DNA of 64,000 bases from Stichopus chloronotus (Eukaryota; Echinodermata; Holothuroidea; Aspidochirotida; Stichopodidae), in the NCBI GenBank assembly GCA_021234535.1, contig CM037838.1, positions 26,761,969-26,825,968 on the forward strand, written 5' to 3'. A model generated the notes under the pieces. That model was given only the letters and a program-made list of their open reading frames with translations, ran no database searches and was not told where the DNA came from. Below, piece by piece: positions 1 to 12,205 of the stretch (its first letter is position 1; the number at the start of each line of letters is the position of its first letter). Both the position numbers and the translations under genes were made by a program.

Positions 1-1052
1 CCTAAATTCTGTGGAAAATAACTCGGCACACCACATGCAATTTTACAGTGCAATTCGACACATATTGGAACACAAATTTGCACGACAGTGTCCTTACGTC
101 ATGCAACTCCACACCCAAGAGAATGCTAGCCTGTCCGCCACATTTTGGAACACAACACAACCCTGCACTGAAAAGAAGGTCAGCCTGGATACCATGTCCA
201 ACAAAGCATAACCATCCACCCATTAGAACACCATTGTACATCATATGTCCTTAAACAATACAATCACCTCCCCTAAAAGAATACCTGTCTGCACTTTATA
301 CTTCACACAACCCTGCACCCATAAGAGTCATCTTTCTGTGCTCAATGTGTTTTAATACACCTCACAACCCTATACCTAGTCAAGAACTCAGCATAGCTGT
401 CAGTCACTTTTTGTGTTGTATTCCATGCATATAGCCTCAGTTGATGTTGCTGCACAGTACTGCTCTCCTGGCATTCTTAAAACCTCTGTGGGCAAAAAGA
501 TGACTTAAACCCATTAAACAATAATTGATGAATTAACTTGCATTACTCCTTGTCATTAACTCCAGCAGAGATCTGTAACAATGTGATGAAAATATCCCAG
601 AGAAAGCTTACCAAACTACATAAAGTTATGTAAAAATGTCAATTATTAAGTCATATACAACCCAATGGAATGCAGTTTTGTACACCTGCTTAGTTTATAA
701 GTCATACTTTACAGCCTCAGACTAGGGTGAGGTCATAATGATCTCGCTGGCATTTGAAGCTTAACTTTCTAGTATAGCAAACATGTTGGGCATCATGGTT
801 TTTTTGCCATGGTGTATATCTCTCAATCCTGTTTTGCTATGGAATATGTACTCAACACATGTTTGGGTCGTTAGATCCCGTTGGCAGTATGTAGCAGTCC
901 CCTTATAGAAGTCCTTTATATCTCATAGCAATGCCAGCACCCTTTCTTTCTATAAGCATGTTTGAACGTCATTAACATTGTTTGTCTTAGACTACACCTA
1001 TTTATTATTTTGAGTCTACTACATTGATTTTGCTTTTATCTCGTCCAATTAG
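1..1052. other. Intergenic or intronic DNA upstream of the aminotransferase-like exon
   Basis: No coding exon was recognised here. The first 380 bases contain loosely repeated phrases such as TTGGAACACAA and CACAACCCTGCAC, which look like a decayed tandem repeat. The 3' end, a pyrimidine-containing stretch followed by CAATTAG, is the acceptor of the exon that begins at 1053, so at least the last part is an intron of that gene. Confidence 0.5.
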
Positions 1053-1412
1053 GATGTTTTGATTCCCAGAAACAAAAAGCTCGCCAATGAAGCAGCCGAC
1101 ATGTTGGCAGATGCCTGGGGTGTGGAGCGATACCCAGTAGCAGAGAGTGTCAGAGCACCAAACATGGCCTTGATCGCCCTACCACCAATCTTTCAGGATA
1201 ATTTCCCTCCAGAAGAAAGGGAATGCAAGAAACTGATGACACGTATACACGAAAAGGGGGTCTTCCCTTGCTTTATACCAGTCAGTGGCAAAATCTGGAC
1301 AAGGATATCGGTCCATGCCTGGAATTCCATGGAAGATTTCTATGAAGTAAGGGACAAAGTCATAGAGATGATGGATGAAGTTCCATCAATTGTTGAAATG
1401 GATTACCTGTGA
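1053..1412 (+). CDS. Last coding exon of a class V aminotransferase-like (isopenicillin N epimerase-like) protein
   Basis: The exon follows an acceptor (CCAATTAG) and reads from GAT at 1053 in phase 0 to TGA at 1410-1412, giving about 119 residues. The sequence (ANEAADMLADAWGV, then APNMALIALPP, then GVFPCFIPVSGKIWTRIS) resembles the C-terminal small domain of PLP-dependent fold-type I enzymes annotated as isopenicillin N epimerase-like, cysteine-desulfurase-like or hercynylcysteine sulfoxide lyase-like. In those enzymes this domain closes over the active site; the PLP-binding lysine lies earlier and is outside the window. RISVHAWNSMEDFYEVRDKVIEMM is the typical final strand and helix, ending a few residues before the stop. 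The family assignment is firm in outline, but the substrate cannot be inferred. The gene is partial only because the window starts inside it. Confidence 0.8.
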   Translation, partial: DVLIPRNKKLANEAADMLADAWGVERYPVAESVRAPNMALIALPPIFQDNFPPEERECKKLMTRIHEKGVFPCFIPVSGKIWTRISVHAWNSMEDFYEVRDKVIEMMDEVPSIVEMDYL

Positions 1413-4400
1413 TAAATATCCAAATGTGAAATTTGTTTATCCCAACCTCTTCCCCCATTCTGCTTATCGATCCCCTCCCTTACTCCGTCACTCCCCCAAG
1501 GTTATGTTCGGTTACATCTAGAGCATGACATTGCTTAATTTAAAGTTAGACTTACAAATGTTGAACAAAAATATTTTGAAGAAAGATATATTTTATTGTT
1601 AAAATAGATTACCACATACACACACGAAACATTCACCTTTAGATGAAGGATAGCATGAAAGAGAGAAACTTTTGCACTTTGCCCTCAAAAGCTGGATTTT
1701 GGTCACATGTACTTCAAAGTATTTAATGGGATGAAAAAAAATGTGAAAAAAATGTGACGTTAAAAGCAACTGTCCTAAATTTTTAACCTTATTTTATTGT
1801 TCTCTTTTTGCAAGTATGAAGATGTGATTTTAATTTTGAAGGAATGTCATGACACAAGAATAAGTATTCAAAGACTTATCAAGAGTTTGTCAGTAATGAA
1901 GGTGAAATTCGAAATTGAGCCATAAAAATTCTGTGAAAGATTTGAGGGACATTGTGGCTCTGACAAAGCAGTATTGAAGAGTTGAAGAGCATGGGGATTA
2001 AGGGTAATCTGTTCTCATGTCTGAACCAATAAGATTATTTTTTATGTCAAGGATACGCATCACAGTAGTCACACATTGGAATGACTTTGCAGGCTTCAAA
2101 GTTACACATGTAAGTTTAGTATAAGCCATATGTGAAGTTCAACTAGACAAATACCCCCCCCCCCCCCCGAACAGATATACCAGAAATAGCTCCCTCCAGT
2201 GGATGTTCTTTCACCTGATGCTAAGCTTCCTGGGAGTGTTTGTTCAGGAGGGGGTGTCTTCTTTGTGGGGGGGGGGGGAATTTTCCAGCAGCCATTTGAA
2301 AAGATTTCTTTTCTCCCATAGAGTGAATCTTGTAAAAGCATCTTGGATATTCATGGAACCCCTCACTTGTTTCATCCAGTTATAATGTTCTCATAATATG
2401 ATTTTATGAATCAACATACCTATTCTTTCATAAACATCTGACAGTAACATCTGACAGTAAAAATATATTCACATATTTTGATCATCATCAGTGGTTTTGC
2501 AATGTGAATGTATATCATCTCATTGTGAAAAGCACAAATTAAATTTTTGAGTGTAGAAATATAAACCATCAACTCAAAAAACAAAATGTTATATGAGTAC
2601 TTATGCATTCACCAGATGCTGTGAAAATATTTGTTGTGCCAAAAAAAAAAGACTGCCAAGATGAACAGTCGACAAACAGCACATTATAGTTTTCAAGGTC
2701 ACAAATTTCTGTCAATATGTCGATATAAACATTCTTGTGGGAATAGAGTCCGTCACACTCAGGGTTTTCATTAGTATGAGTACATTTCATTTATCCTGAA
2801 GGAGGTCATGCATCTGTAATTAGTATTTGACTGATGTTTGGTATTCAGTATTTATATTGGCAGATATTTACAATTTTGGCAAAATTTACCTCAAAAGCCG
2901 ATATTACCCAACTAATATTTCTCCCTTGTCTGAAGGTTAAGTTTCTCATCCTAATACCCACAATTTCAACTCCTAACATTTACATTAAATTGAAAATTTA
3001 GAAATGCCGTTCCTGGAGTTCTGGGTATGCCAGAAATTAACCATGAATCTATGGTGTTGTGCTTTATTTATGGCCTGTTGACTAGACCAGTGTGCCGAGT
3101 TGTTGAAACTTTTACCTGTGATTGTTTCATACCATATTCTACTTGAACAAAAATGTACCTCTGGAGCAAGATACGTATAGCACATTATGACAGTCAAGGC
3201 CTGGACCGATGAAGATAAATAAAACCAGGAATTTTGGATTTGCTTTAAACTGGATGTATTATTTGGAATTATGGAAACCAAACATTCCCACATGTCTAAA
3301 TTCATTCAATCTGAAACAAAACAACACAAAAAAAAACCCCACTTAACCCTTGATTGGATACATGACGATGACACTAAAGCAGCAGGCAAATCAAAATAGA
3401 GTTCTGCAGAAATGATTACATAAACAACTGAATATTAGCTAAAATTATTGTCTGTACAACCCATCAATAACCCTCTCACAAACAGGCCTATCCTAAAGAA
3501 AATGAGCTTTAAGGGAATAATGTAAATCACTCTCAAAATAACCACGCACCGTTACATAAGCCTAGCCTAGAATCGCACACGAAAGTAAACACAGCTTGTC
3601 AATACTACTGTACAACACTAACTGTCGGCTCATAGGCTTTAAATGTCAAGTGTGTATAAGTAATAATGTCAAACAATAAACTAAATAACTTGACTATCGC
3701 GCAACCCCTGTCATAGACAAACCTACTGTACCACACATGAGCCTTGAACAACCGGTCGACTGCATAAGGCGTGAACGCTAATTACCCTAAAAGAAAACTT
3801 TAAAAATTGTATGTGAAATGTGGAAAGATCACCACTTACTTCCTTGGCAAACCAAAATTAACTCTGATCCAATGGACTGTATCCAAACTAAAGACTTTAC
3901 GGATATTTAACTAAACAGTATACCAACAGCATCTAAACTCCTTACAGTTTGCAGATAAATCAACAAATGTTCTGGAATGATGCAATAATAGTGAAGCTAA
4001 TCTAGAAACTATGGAACGCCAAAAATGTGCTAAAACTACAGATAACTAAATTAATATTAAACGCAGTTAACTCCACACAACAAGGCCTACAGAGCAAACT
4101 CAAGGGATAAACAAAGTACACAGTGTGGGCAATAGCTATGGTTTTGTCAAAGTTTTGCACAGTTAGGCTTGTTTTGAAAATACTGGTATTGGATTGGTAT
4201 CAGGTGATACTGAGAATAGGAAGATAAGGTAGTAGTAATATCTGCTATTTGTGATATTGGTCCAATGCTATTTGTCATGTACCTATCACACAGAACCTTT
4301 CCAGTTGTAATTCAATTACATTGCCTCACTAGTTAAGTCATCATATTATTCTTTTAATGAATATGTAGTGCACATTCATTTTGTGTGCATCACAAAGTGA

Positions 4401-7400
4401 TTGTGAAACCAGTGAATTTATTTTAATCAGTTTTGATTACATCAACCCAAGATACCAACTTAATTCTTTTTTAGCATTGTCTCTATTTTTAAATCGTACT
4501 TTTTTTTTACATTTCAAATTTATATCTTTCCAAAGCAGGTATTATACCATACTCATAGTTGACTGTATTCTGTGTTGTCCTTACTCTGCTGGAAATCCAC
4601 ATATGATCCTCAGCTTTTTGGTTTTTCACACTATCTTTATTTTCTGCTACCTTAAGGTCAATATGTCTTTTATTTGTGCCACCCTTTGTCAAAATATGTT
4701 CATGGCAATACCTGCCTAAAGTGTGGAGGATAAAATCCTCAGGGAAATATCACAATTTCTAGCAAATTTAAGCTTTCTGAAATTGGGACAAGAACAAATG
4801 AACCTCAGGTAAGTCTCCACAAAAGGTAAGTCATGAAACTGATCCCCCTGACCCTGTTTTTCCTTCTTGTTTGCAATTTACCAAAGCTTAAGGTCTCTCA
4901 CTTGCATCACACATTTTGCCTTTACTTCTGTAATTTTATGACATGATCTTTTTGTGCCGAGAGCAACCTATTATCTTTTCTTTTTCCATTTTGTTTTTGC
5001 TTTCCCTCTAAAGCACCAGCACTCGGTATAAGATCTGTTGTTGGTTGTGTCCATGATGGTGTTATGTTAATGTCACATGTTGGTAACAGACACTAGAAGG
5101 CCAATTTTGCCTTTTGCATGCAAGTCTCATGTGCTTCATGTGAGGCCATTGCCCTGACAAGTGAAGTTCTGTTTGGAAACATGCAGATACTATAGATATT
5201 GCTATTATGAGAAGTGCTCAAATACTAAGGAAGATGTTTCAGTTGTCTTAATTAGTACAGCTCTTAGACTGATGAGCTTGACAAGTGCTCCGCTTCTCCC
5301 AGCCTTTGTGAAAATGGCCAAAGACCGGCAGATACACTCTGGTCCATCAGATGGAGATGTTAAATAGCTTTAAGGGGGCAATTTTGGGTTTGCATTGACT
5401 GGTCCACCCCTGCCTCGTTATCAGATACTTAGAGTAAGTAGAGTAAGTAAATACCAATGATGTTTATCCACAATCAACACGGTATAGCGTCCTTGATGAG
5501 ACCGAGGACAACTTCTGATCCTTAAAGTTACTAAATGATTATGAAATGATACTTTCATTCATCTCATTCTGGAATCCTCACTTCTTGTTATGTTGTTCTA
5601 TGTCCTGCGTATTTGACTCTAAAATTCACATCATGCAGGGTTTAATCTCATATGTATGCATCGATGACCGAGTGACACCGGTCTTTGTTTACCAGTGTGT
5701 TTCCTGAGAATCAATTATAGCTACAAATTCTGCATGAGAAAGCTGGAAATTTCATGGATTGCAATTTGGTTTTGTAGAAATGAAATTATTCAGTCACTGC
5801 ACAATACAATCGTAGTTGTTTTGGTTGTCAAGTTGATCTACTTTCTGTCTGCATCAACATACAATGTGGAAATGCCTGAAGGGTCAGGGGTTGCCCATAG
5901 CAACCTGTTTTTACTTAGTGGTAGAAGATCACTTTCACAGGTGACCAGTCTGAAAAGTGTGCTACAAAAGTCATGAATGTTCCTATGTATGCCTTGTGCA
6001 CACAAAATAAACTGATGATGGTCCAAACTGTTTTGCTCAAGGCCAGTTTTAGTTTTTGTTTGCTGGGAATTAGCTCATGATCAGCCACAATGTCTTCTTG
6101 ATGAAATTAGTGGACACCATTGCCTTAGAGCTTGACAGTTGCAAGTAATGCATTATAAATAGTTGTATCTTGATTGGAAGTGTTTGTAGATAGCAAAAAG
6201 TTGTCACAATGATAACATCTGCAGGTAATATTCTGGTTTTCCTTCATCTGATCATATTTATTTTGAATATTAGGCAGGAAAATTCCCTGTCTTCACTGTT
6301 CACTGTCTGTGTGAACTTTTCTTAACAAACTCACCTCTCATGTCAATTTTGAAAGAATTATGGTTCACAGTTTTTATTGTTCAATTGTGTAAATTTGGTG
6401 AACTATGATTTCAATTTCTTAAAAAAAAAAATGCAACATCACATGAGTATTGATTGATTCAAGTCATTCTATAAATTAAAATACAAAATTCATATAAAAA
6501 CGCTATTACATTCCTGTTTAAAATGAAAACTGAAATTTTAACGGTGTTGATAGATGGAAATACCTGTTTTGTTGTGGTCCTCTTTTGCTTCTCACACAGT
6601 GGATGTGGTAACACTGGTATGGTGTCTTTTTATTTCCACAATGCTTGGTTGATAGTAACAAATGGAGGCTAATATTCCTGCTTCATATGACATAAATGCC
6701 TCCCATGCAAATGGTTGGTGTTCTTTGCAATGCCATGTAAATGCTCTGACTCTCCGCTTCTAGTATAGAGCTAGGGGTAAGTGAAACAATAAATTAGCAG
6801 CAGTAGTCTAGTCTGATTGTTGAAGTTTCACCTACACTGTAACTTCATCTATTTCTTTTTTTTTTTGTCATTTCTTCAAAATTTCTGGTTTTGTCAAAAA
6901 TGTTTTGTGTACGTTCATAAGGCGGAAGAATGAGACAAGTCACTCAGAAAGGAACATTTATGGAGGTTAAATGTAAGCTGCAGAATGTACATTCTGCCAG
7001 TGTACAAAGACAGGACTCATTCTTTCTCAGGGCACCCACAATGTAACAACAGCGTTCGTTGTGATTTGTTTACATATTCGCAATATGAGCATATTAGATA
7101 TGCACAGTATGGGTATTCAATGGGTGGTCATCATGTAGTGTGGTTCACAGCGCAGGTATCACTCGATCGGCTTGGAAAACTAAACAAGGTGTCACGGTTC
7201 TGCCAGTGTCAGCTGAAGGAGACTCCCTACTGAGGAACTCTTCTTCTGATCAGGCAGTCCTAGCGAATGCAAAACTTTATTTTTCAGGAGAATTTCAGCA
7301 TTGAATCTGAGGCAAGTCATTACTCCAATTATTGATTGCTGTGTGTTACTTAGCTGAAGATGGTTAGCTTCATGTAAGGAAAAGGTCTTTTTTTTTATTA

Positions 7401-9224
7401 AAAACGATTGCAGTAAGAATCAAAAGATTGATTCTTTGCAGTATGTGCTATGTCCCAATGTAGATTTAAAATTTACGTGGGTGCAATGTTGTCAAAGAAG
7501 GTGCTTTTCAGTTTCTTCAAAATCTGATCGAGCCATATCTGTCTTTATTTCTCAGACATTAAAGAGGTTTGTAAGCTACATGTTCCTTTTGTAATGCAAA
7601 TGATTACACCAGTTGTGTGCCAGTGATGGTGGTTAGTGGTTGTTTCAACATTAAGACATTGAAAATGTGTAAAGGCAGACAGATTTTGTGACAACTTCTG
7701 ACAACATTTAAAAATTTGAATGTATCCAGATCTGATGAATGTGTATGGATGTATCTATTTGCCATCGGGAAGGAACAACTTTCATTGTCAGGATCATGTA
7801 TGCATGCATGTTAGTGGTAAATTTGTCAAATAAATTACGTCAAGATCGTCATCAAGGAAATTCATTGCCAAACTCAGGTTCAGTAGTAGTCTTATATTCC
7901 AATTGTGGTGTCAATAAATTATCGATAAATTACATAACTGTTCGAGACATGATTTTTGTCATCAATGTGTCACTCAGTTTCATTTTTTTGGAATGTTAAG
8001 ATTTGCAGACTCTTGAACAGAGTAATACTTGATTGGGCATTATGGTATTCTTTTAAAATGGTGTCAGAGTCTTGATCCATCGTCAGTGGTTATTAAACTT
8101 CCCATCATGCTTCTTTACATGTAAGCAAACAATGTTACTAGTTTAGGTGTAAAGAAAATACGTATAACAAGTCTTTTGCAAATTATTGACCAAAAAAGTG
8201 CCTGAAACTCGGAAAAGGTAGATCTTCTCCCATTTTTTTCCACACACTAGTTGCATAAATTATAGATGTTTTGATCCTTTGTTGGATTGGTGGGCCTTTG
8301 GCAGTAGTATTTTAACTACTTTGATTTGCTGCGATTGACTGTGTTATAGCAGGGAGCTAACACCTCCGTGGTAATAACAAAGGACAGTATTCAGGTTTTC
8401 AACTCAATTGTATGTATTCTCAACTTCAAAAGAAGAACTATGTCAAGTTATGTCAATAGTGCCATTAAAGAAAGAACAAAAGAAAAATGTCATATGACAG
8501 GCGTGCATTTAATTTAATTACCGCTAATACTTTAAAACCCACAAAATCAAGTACACTGTTAATGTGCTCAATTAGCCAAAAGTTATTTCATTAGTTTATT
8601 AGGCAATTCTAATTCAATAGCATTCACCTAGCAACATCATTACATCAATAATGCTTACACAGTTGTCTCGCTCAGAACAATGCTTCAATCCCAGGTGTTT
8701 GGCGGCTCAGTTTTAGAGAAGGTGAGGCAAAACTCAAACAACTGTTCAATTGACATAAAGAATACACTGACTTTGTTTCATTGTTAACAATGAACTGAAA
8801 TGGCAGAAGTCTAATATTTTGTCTAACACCAGATATATCGACCAGATTCATACTTCTCTGATTTTCATCATCTCTTCAACCAAAATTGAACAAAAGAGCA
8901 CTAAAAATCAAAAGTACTGAGATTCAGCAGATTTACTGCTCTAGACCTTTTTTCAGGGCACCATTCAAAGAAAGCACACATCAACAATTAGGATAAGAAT
9001 AATTCCTAATTGGGTGTCATTATTTTATTCAATGCATGTTGATAAAATAAGTGCTAAAACAGGAGCATATATGCTAGGCCTTTTTAAAAGGAAACTGTGA
9101 AGATTGCCCAATGAGATAAAGGGAAAATGTATTGCCCCTTTTGTGTCTATAGTAAGTCAAAATTCAAATATAAGATTGAATGTAGTGCTTTCTTGTCCTC
9201 TCTCTGCCACCAATAAAAAATAAA
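1413..9224. other. Long non-coding stretch: 3' UTR of the aminotransferase-like gene, then intergenic DNA
   Basis: No exon was recognised on either strand in 7.8 kb. The first few hundred bases after the stop are probably 3' UTR, but no clear AATAAA was found close to it. A C15 run at about 2154-2168 and a long G run near 2269 are conspicuous. The open frames here are short, lack splice context and resemble no family known to me. Confidence 0.55.
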
Positions 9225-9530
9225 TGCCTCCCACCTCATTGCACGTCAATCCCCTACAGTGTGGCCTTACGCCTGCGCAAAAATTGCTCCAGTGACTCCA
9301 CTTTTGCTATCCGCAGCAAAGAATACAAATCATACTTATTACGACAAGGTTACCCCTCCCATATTATTGACAAAAGCTTTTATAAAGTAAGCTTGACCAG
9401 TCGCGTACGGCGTATACCTACTTCGCCCTCCAAAAAAAAAAGAACTTTCAACGGAAATACCCCCTTGTCTTAGACTTTAATCCACATCTTCCTGATGTAA
9501 GTTTCCGAGTATCAGAATCAAGAAAAGTTG
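9225..9530 (+). mobile_element. Penelope-like or related retroelement fragment (coding remnant)
   Basis: From 9261 an open frame reads LRLRKNCSSDSTFAIRS, then KEYKSYLLRQGYP, then FNGNTPLS. This block is familiar from invertebrate and amphibian retroelement polyproteins, where it lies before the phrase V-LDFNPHLPDV. Here a stop and frame change occur at about 9470. The phrase LDFNPHLPDVS continues in another frame at about 9468-9505, so the copy is a broken fragment of roughly 300 bp with no reverse transcriptase core left. A poly-A stretch at 9430 interrupts the basic region. The assignment rests on a remembered protein motif; Penelope-like is the best guess, with other non-LTR or DIRS elements as alternatives. 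Confidence 0.5.
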
Positions 9531-9615
9531 AAATAAGCACTTTTCGAAATATTCGTAGTCTCCACTAACAAAAAAAATCACGAATAGTTATTAAAAGTAA
9601 ATACGATAATCCATG

Positions 9616-10340
9616 GACAGTGGCGGCGCCAGGATGTCAGACTTGGGGGGCAAACTGAGGGCAGAGGAAATGTCGGGGGGGCGAAGATTTTCGCGCGCAG
9701 CGCGAAACCGAGCGCGAAGGGCGAGACCCTGCGGGTGGGGTCCAGGGGCCCGCCTTGGGGCCCCTGGTGGGGTCCATGGGGGCAAAGCCCCCTGAAGCTC
9801 TGAGGTTTTAGCATATCTCTGGGTGGAAAATTAAGCCCCAAGAGATGTATATTATTTATTTTTATATTATTTATTTTTTCGGTTGACCTTACTCCAAGGT
9901 TCCCAACTTTTTTCTTTGGGAGTACCATTTCACATTTACGCGGTACCACCGAGTACACACACACACATAGGCTACATACACTTCCATTCCATTCCTATAT
10001 TTAGGAAAACAACCACCTACCCGCCCTTCCCTTATGCTGGACGGTAAACATTCCAGAGAAAATTGGTCTGACCAGGCTGGCCTACTGTTGAAGTGGCTAT
10101 GGGCATGATATAAAAACTAGTAGCCTGTGTAACATAAATTAGGCATTTATCAATCACGGTTCCCCAGAAACTGTTCTTATTCAGTCCAATGCCAATACAT
10201 AGTTTTGTGATTAATTTTGGATGAGTACAAGATCTGATTGGGAAGGGTGAGAGCAACTGGGGGGCAACTGGGGGGGGCAAGGAAACAATCTGGAGGGGGC
10301 AGATGCCCCCTCATCCCCCCTCCCCCGTAGCGCCTCCACT
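9616..10340. repeat. GC-rich element with CAGTGGCGGCGCCA-type ends
   Basis: The left end reads CAGTGGCGGCGCCAGGA. The right end reads TAGCGCCTCCACTG, which reverse-complements to CAGTGGAGGCGCTA, so the two ends are imperfect inverted repeats. G-rich tracts run inward from the left (9645-9790) and appear again near the right end (10255-10325, GGGGGGCAAC, then CCCCCTCATCC). The middle (9830-10240) is AT-rich, with a (TATTATTTATTTT) stretch and a CA repeat at about 9953-9966, and may be a separate insertion. The CpG-rich composition at 9660-9790 is unlike the surrounding DNA. The ends resemble those of common non-autonomous DNA transposons in invertebrates; no target-site duplication is evident. 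Confidence 0.45.
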
Positions 10341-10427
10341 GCGCGTCACATAGTGTGGAAGCCTTTGCAACTAGTTGCAAGCAGTCGCGCATCAAAGTCT
10401 CAACCGAATTACGTGCAACCGACCACA

Positions 10428-10562
10428 ATGGTGGACTTCTGGACGGAAGAACGCGAAGATGAGTTAATCGAGATGTGGAGAAGTAATCCGAGCCTCCTCG
10501 ACGTAACAAGTAAAGAATATTCTTCTTCTTCGATCTGTGACAAGTCACATAGTGTGGACTAG
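10428..10562 (+). CDS. Possible first exon of a MADF/Myb-SANT-like DNA-binding protein, isolated
   Basis: ATG at 10428 opens MVDFWTEEREDELIEMW, then RSNPSLLDVTSKEY, before running into low-complexity serine codons and a stop at about 10560. The pattern, an acidic start, a helix with L-I-E-M-W and then S-N-P-S-L-L-D-V-x-S-K-E-Y, is the beginning of a MADF domain, a Myb-related fold of about 80 residues found in transcription factors and in Harbinger-type transposon accessory proteins. Only the first third is here. A GTAAAG at about 10510 could be a splice donor, but no downstream partner exon was found. The open frame sits between two copies of a 15-bp direct repeat (10345-10359 and 10544-10558), so it may be a transposon scrap rather than a host gene. 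Confidence 0.35.
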   Translation: MVDFWTEEREDELIEMWRSNPSLLDVTSKEYSSSSICDKSHSVD

Positions 10563-11839
10563 TGAGTCGTCAGTCGCATACGGCGACGAGACAGTCTCGT
10601 CGCAATGAATCGCGTGGATGGAAGGGACTTTAGTGATCTATTGTTTATTTATTTAATCGTCACTGGTCATCTCAATAAGTCCATGCATAATCACGCTACG
10701 AACTGAGTCGATTGCCAGGGTCTATCACTGACGAATTATCCCCTCCCATATATGTTAGAGGATATAATATTTACCACACTTTGGTGGGAACAGGGCAAAC
10801 ATTAATAACATGACAGTCGATTGCGTACTTTGTTACTCACAAAACATTTTCTCTGCTTGGACCAATTTTCCTTAAGGATCTATGCAATCATGCATGATGG
10901 TGTATACAAGCGTATGCATGTTACGCCTACAGCTGCGTATAAACAGTAAGTCAAAGATGCTTAGTCCTATAAGTCGAAACTTTGTGGTGTGTTAATTTCT
11001 TAGTCTCGCAAAACTGTACTAGCAGGCACCGTTAAGCGGGCTGGTGTGGCTATGTCTTTCGATGTCTGACTATACAGTAGTTTTTCATATTTGTTTGATG
11101 ATGGTTAAGTGCATCAAAATTTTGTGGTGTTGCAAGAACAAGGGCATTGTTTGTGTATTAAATGGAACAAATAGGCATTCCACGGAGTTGCAAATCTCAT
11201 CACTATCATTTTTCAACGGTGATTCATACATAATTTCATGTACTTCGGAATGTGCTGAGCTGTATATTATTTTCATCACTGGTTCAGATCGCCCGTTGTG
11301 GATAGCAGTGCTTGATGTACAAGTTACTTAGCTTAGTGATCTAGTATTGAAGTACATGCGCATATGCATCAAACTTTCCACAAATACCTGCATTTGCGTA
11401 GTATTCCTAGAAATGTGTTCGGGTCAAAATATTCCTCAGATGGGCACACGTCACGCCGTCACTCTGGATGTTTTGAACGCCCTGAAAAACGCGTTGTGCG
11501 TTTGTATACTCTATGTGTACTCCACATAAGGGCTACTGACCCACCACGTTCCGGTTGAATACTACAATGGGTGTAGAGAGGGTAGGAGATCTGTACAAAA
11601 ACCGGGAGTTGACAGGCCTGTGATTATATCTGGAAGGAATGTAATTTTCTCTGCGTCAGTGCCTTAACTCAAGTATATTTGTATATTTGTACATCGCATA
11701 TGCCTATTACAGAGTCGTACAAGAACTCGAGGTACAAGAACTCGAGCTGTTTACGCACTGCGAAGAAAATACTGCTAGTCCGGGAGCTAGCGGAGATTTG
11801 ATTCACATCTCGAGTACGAAAGTTTAATTGCATGAATGG
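10563..11839. other. Non-coding stretch with a short perfect hairpin
   Basis: No gene was recognised. At about 10582-10602 GCGACGAGAC and GTCTCGTCGC form a 10-bp perfect inverted repeat with a 1-base centre. AAGAACTCGAGGTA followed by AAGAACTCGAGCTG at about 11719-11749 is a short tandem duplication. The remaining open frames are short and uninformative. Confidence 0.45.
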
Positions 11840-12205
11840 AAAGGGGGTGGTGTAGGAACATAGGAATGGACATTCTTAAGTTTTGAAAATGGTGCGTCTG
11901 GGGTGGGGGAGGGTTGACTGACTCCAAAAATACGTTTAAATTACATGTTTAACTGCATAGGCGCAGTCCGGTCAATTTCATGGCCCAGGTTGCAAATTTG
12001 ATGTTTTTAAGAGCACAAAATTGTGAAAAAGGCACTTAAGAACGCCCTCAATCGACGTGATTTTCACATTTAAATCACATATCAATTACATAGAAACTTT
12101 ACAAGTACATTCTTTGTATACCCCTGATGACAGCTCAACAATTTTTAAGTGTTCAAACTGGTGCAAAAGGTACTTAGGACCACCGAACGGGGCGCTGTTT
12201 GGGCC
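11840..12205 (+). repeat. Dispersed repeat, copy 1 (inverted relative to 20915-21310)
   Basis: From GGAATGGACATTCTTAAG through GGTCAATTTCATGG, AAGGCACTTAA and AACGCCCTCAAT to GGCGCTGTTT, this stretch matches the reverse complement of 21310-20915 with moderate divergence (roughly four bases in five by eye). It ends abruptly at 12205, where the duplicated segment beginning ACGTCTCCGAGG takes over. No coding frame is kept, so it looks like a non-autonomous dispersed repeat. Confidence 0.7.

Noticed and set aside
4381..4719. 112-codon open frame
   Set aside because: Composition is hydrophobic and random-looking, with no splice context, domain or start context; it fits chance in AT-rich DNA.
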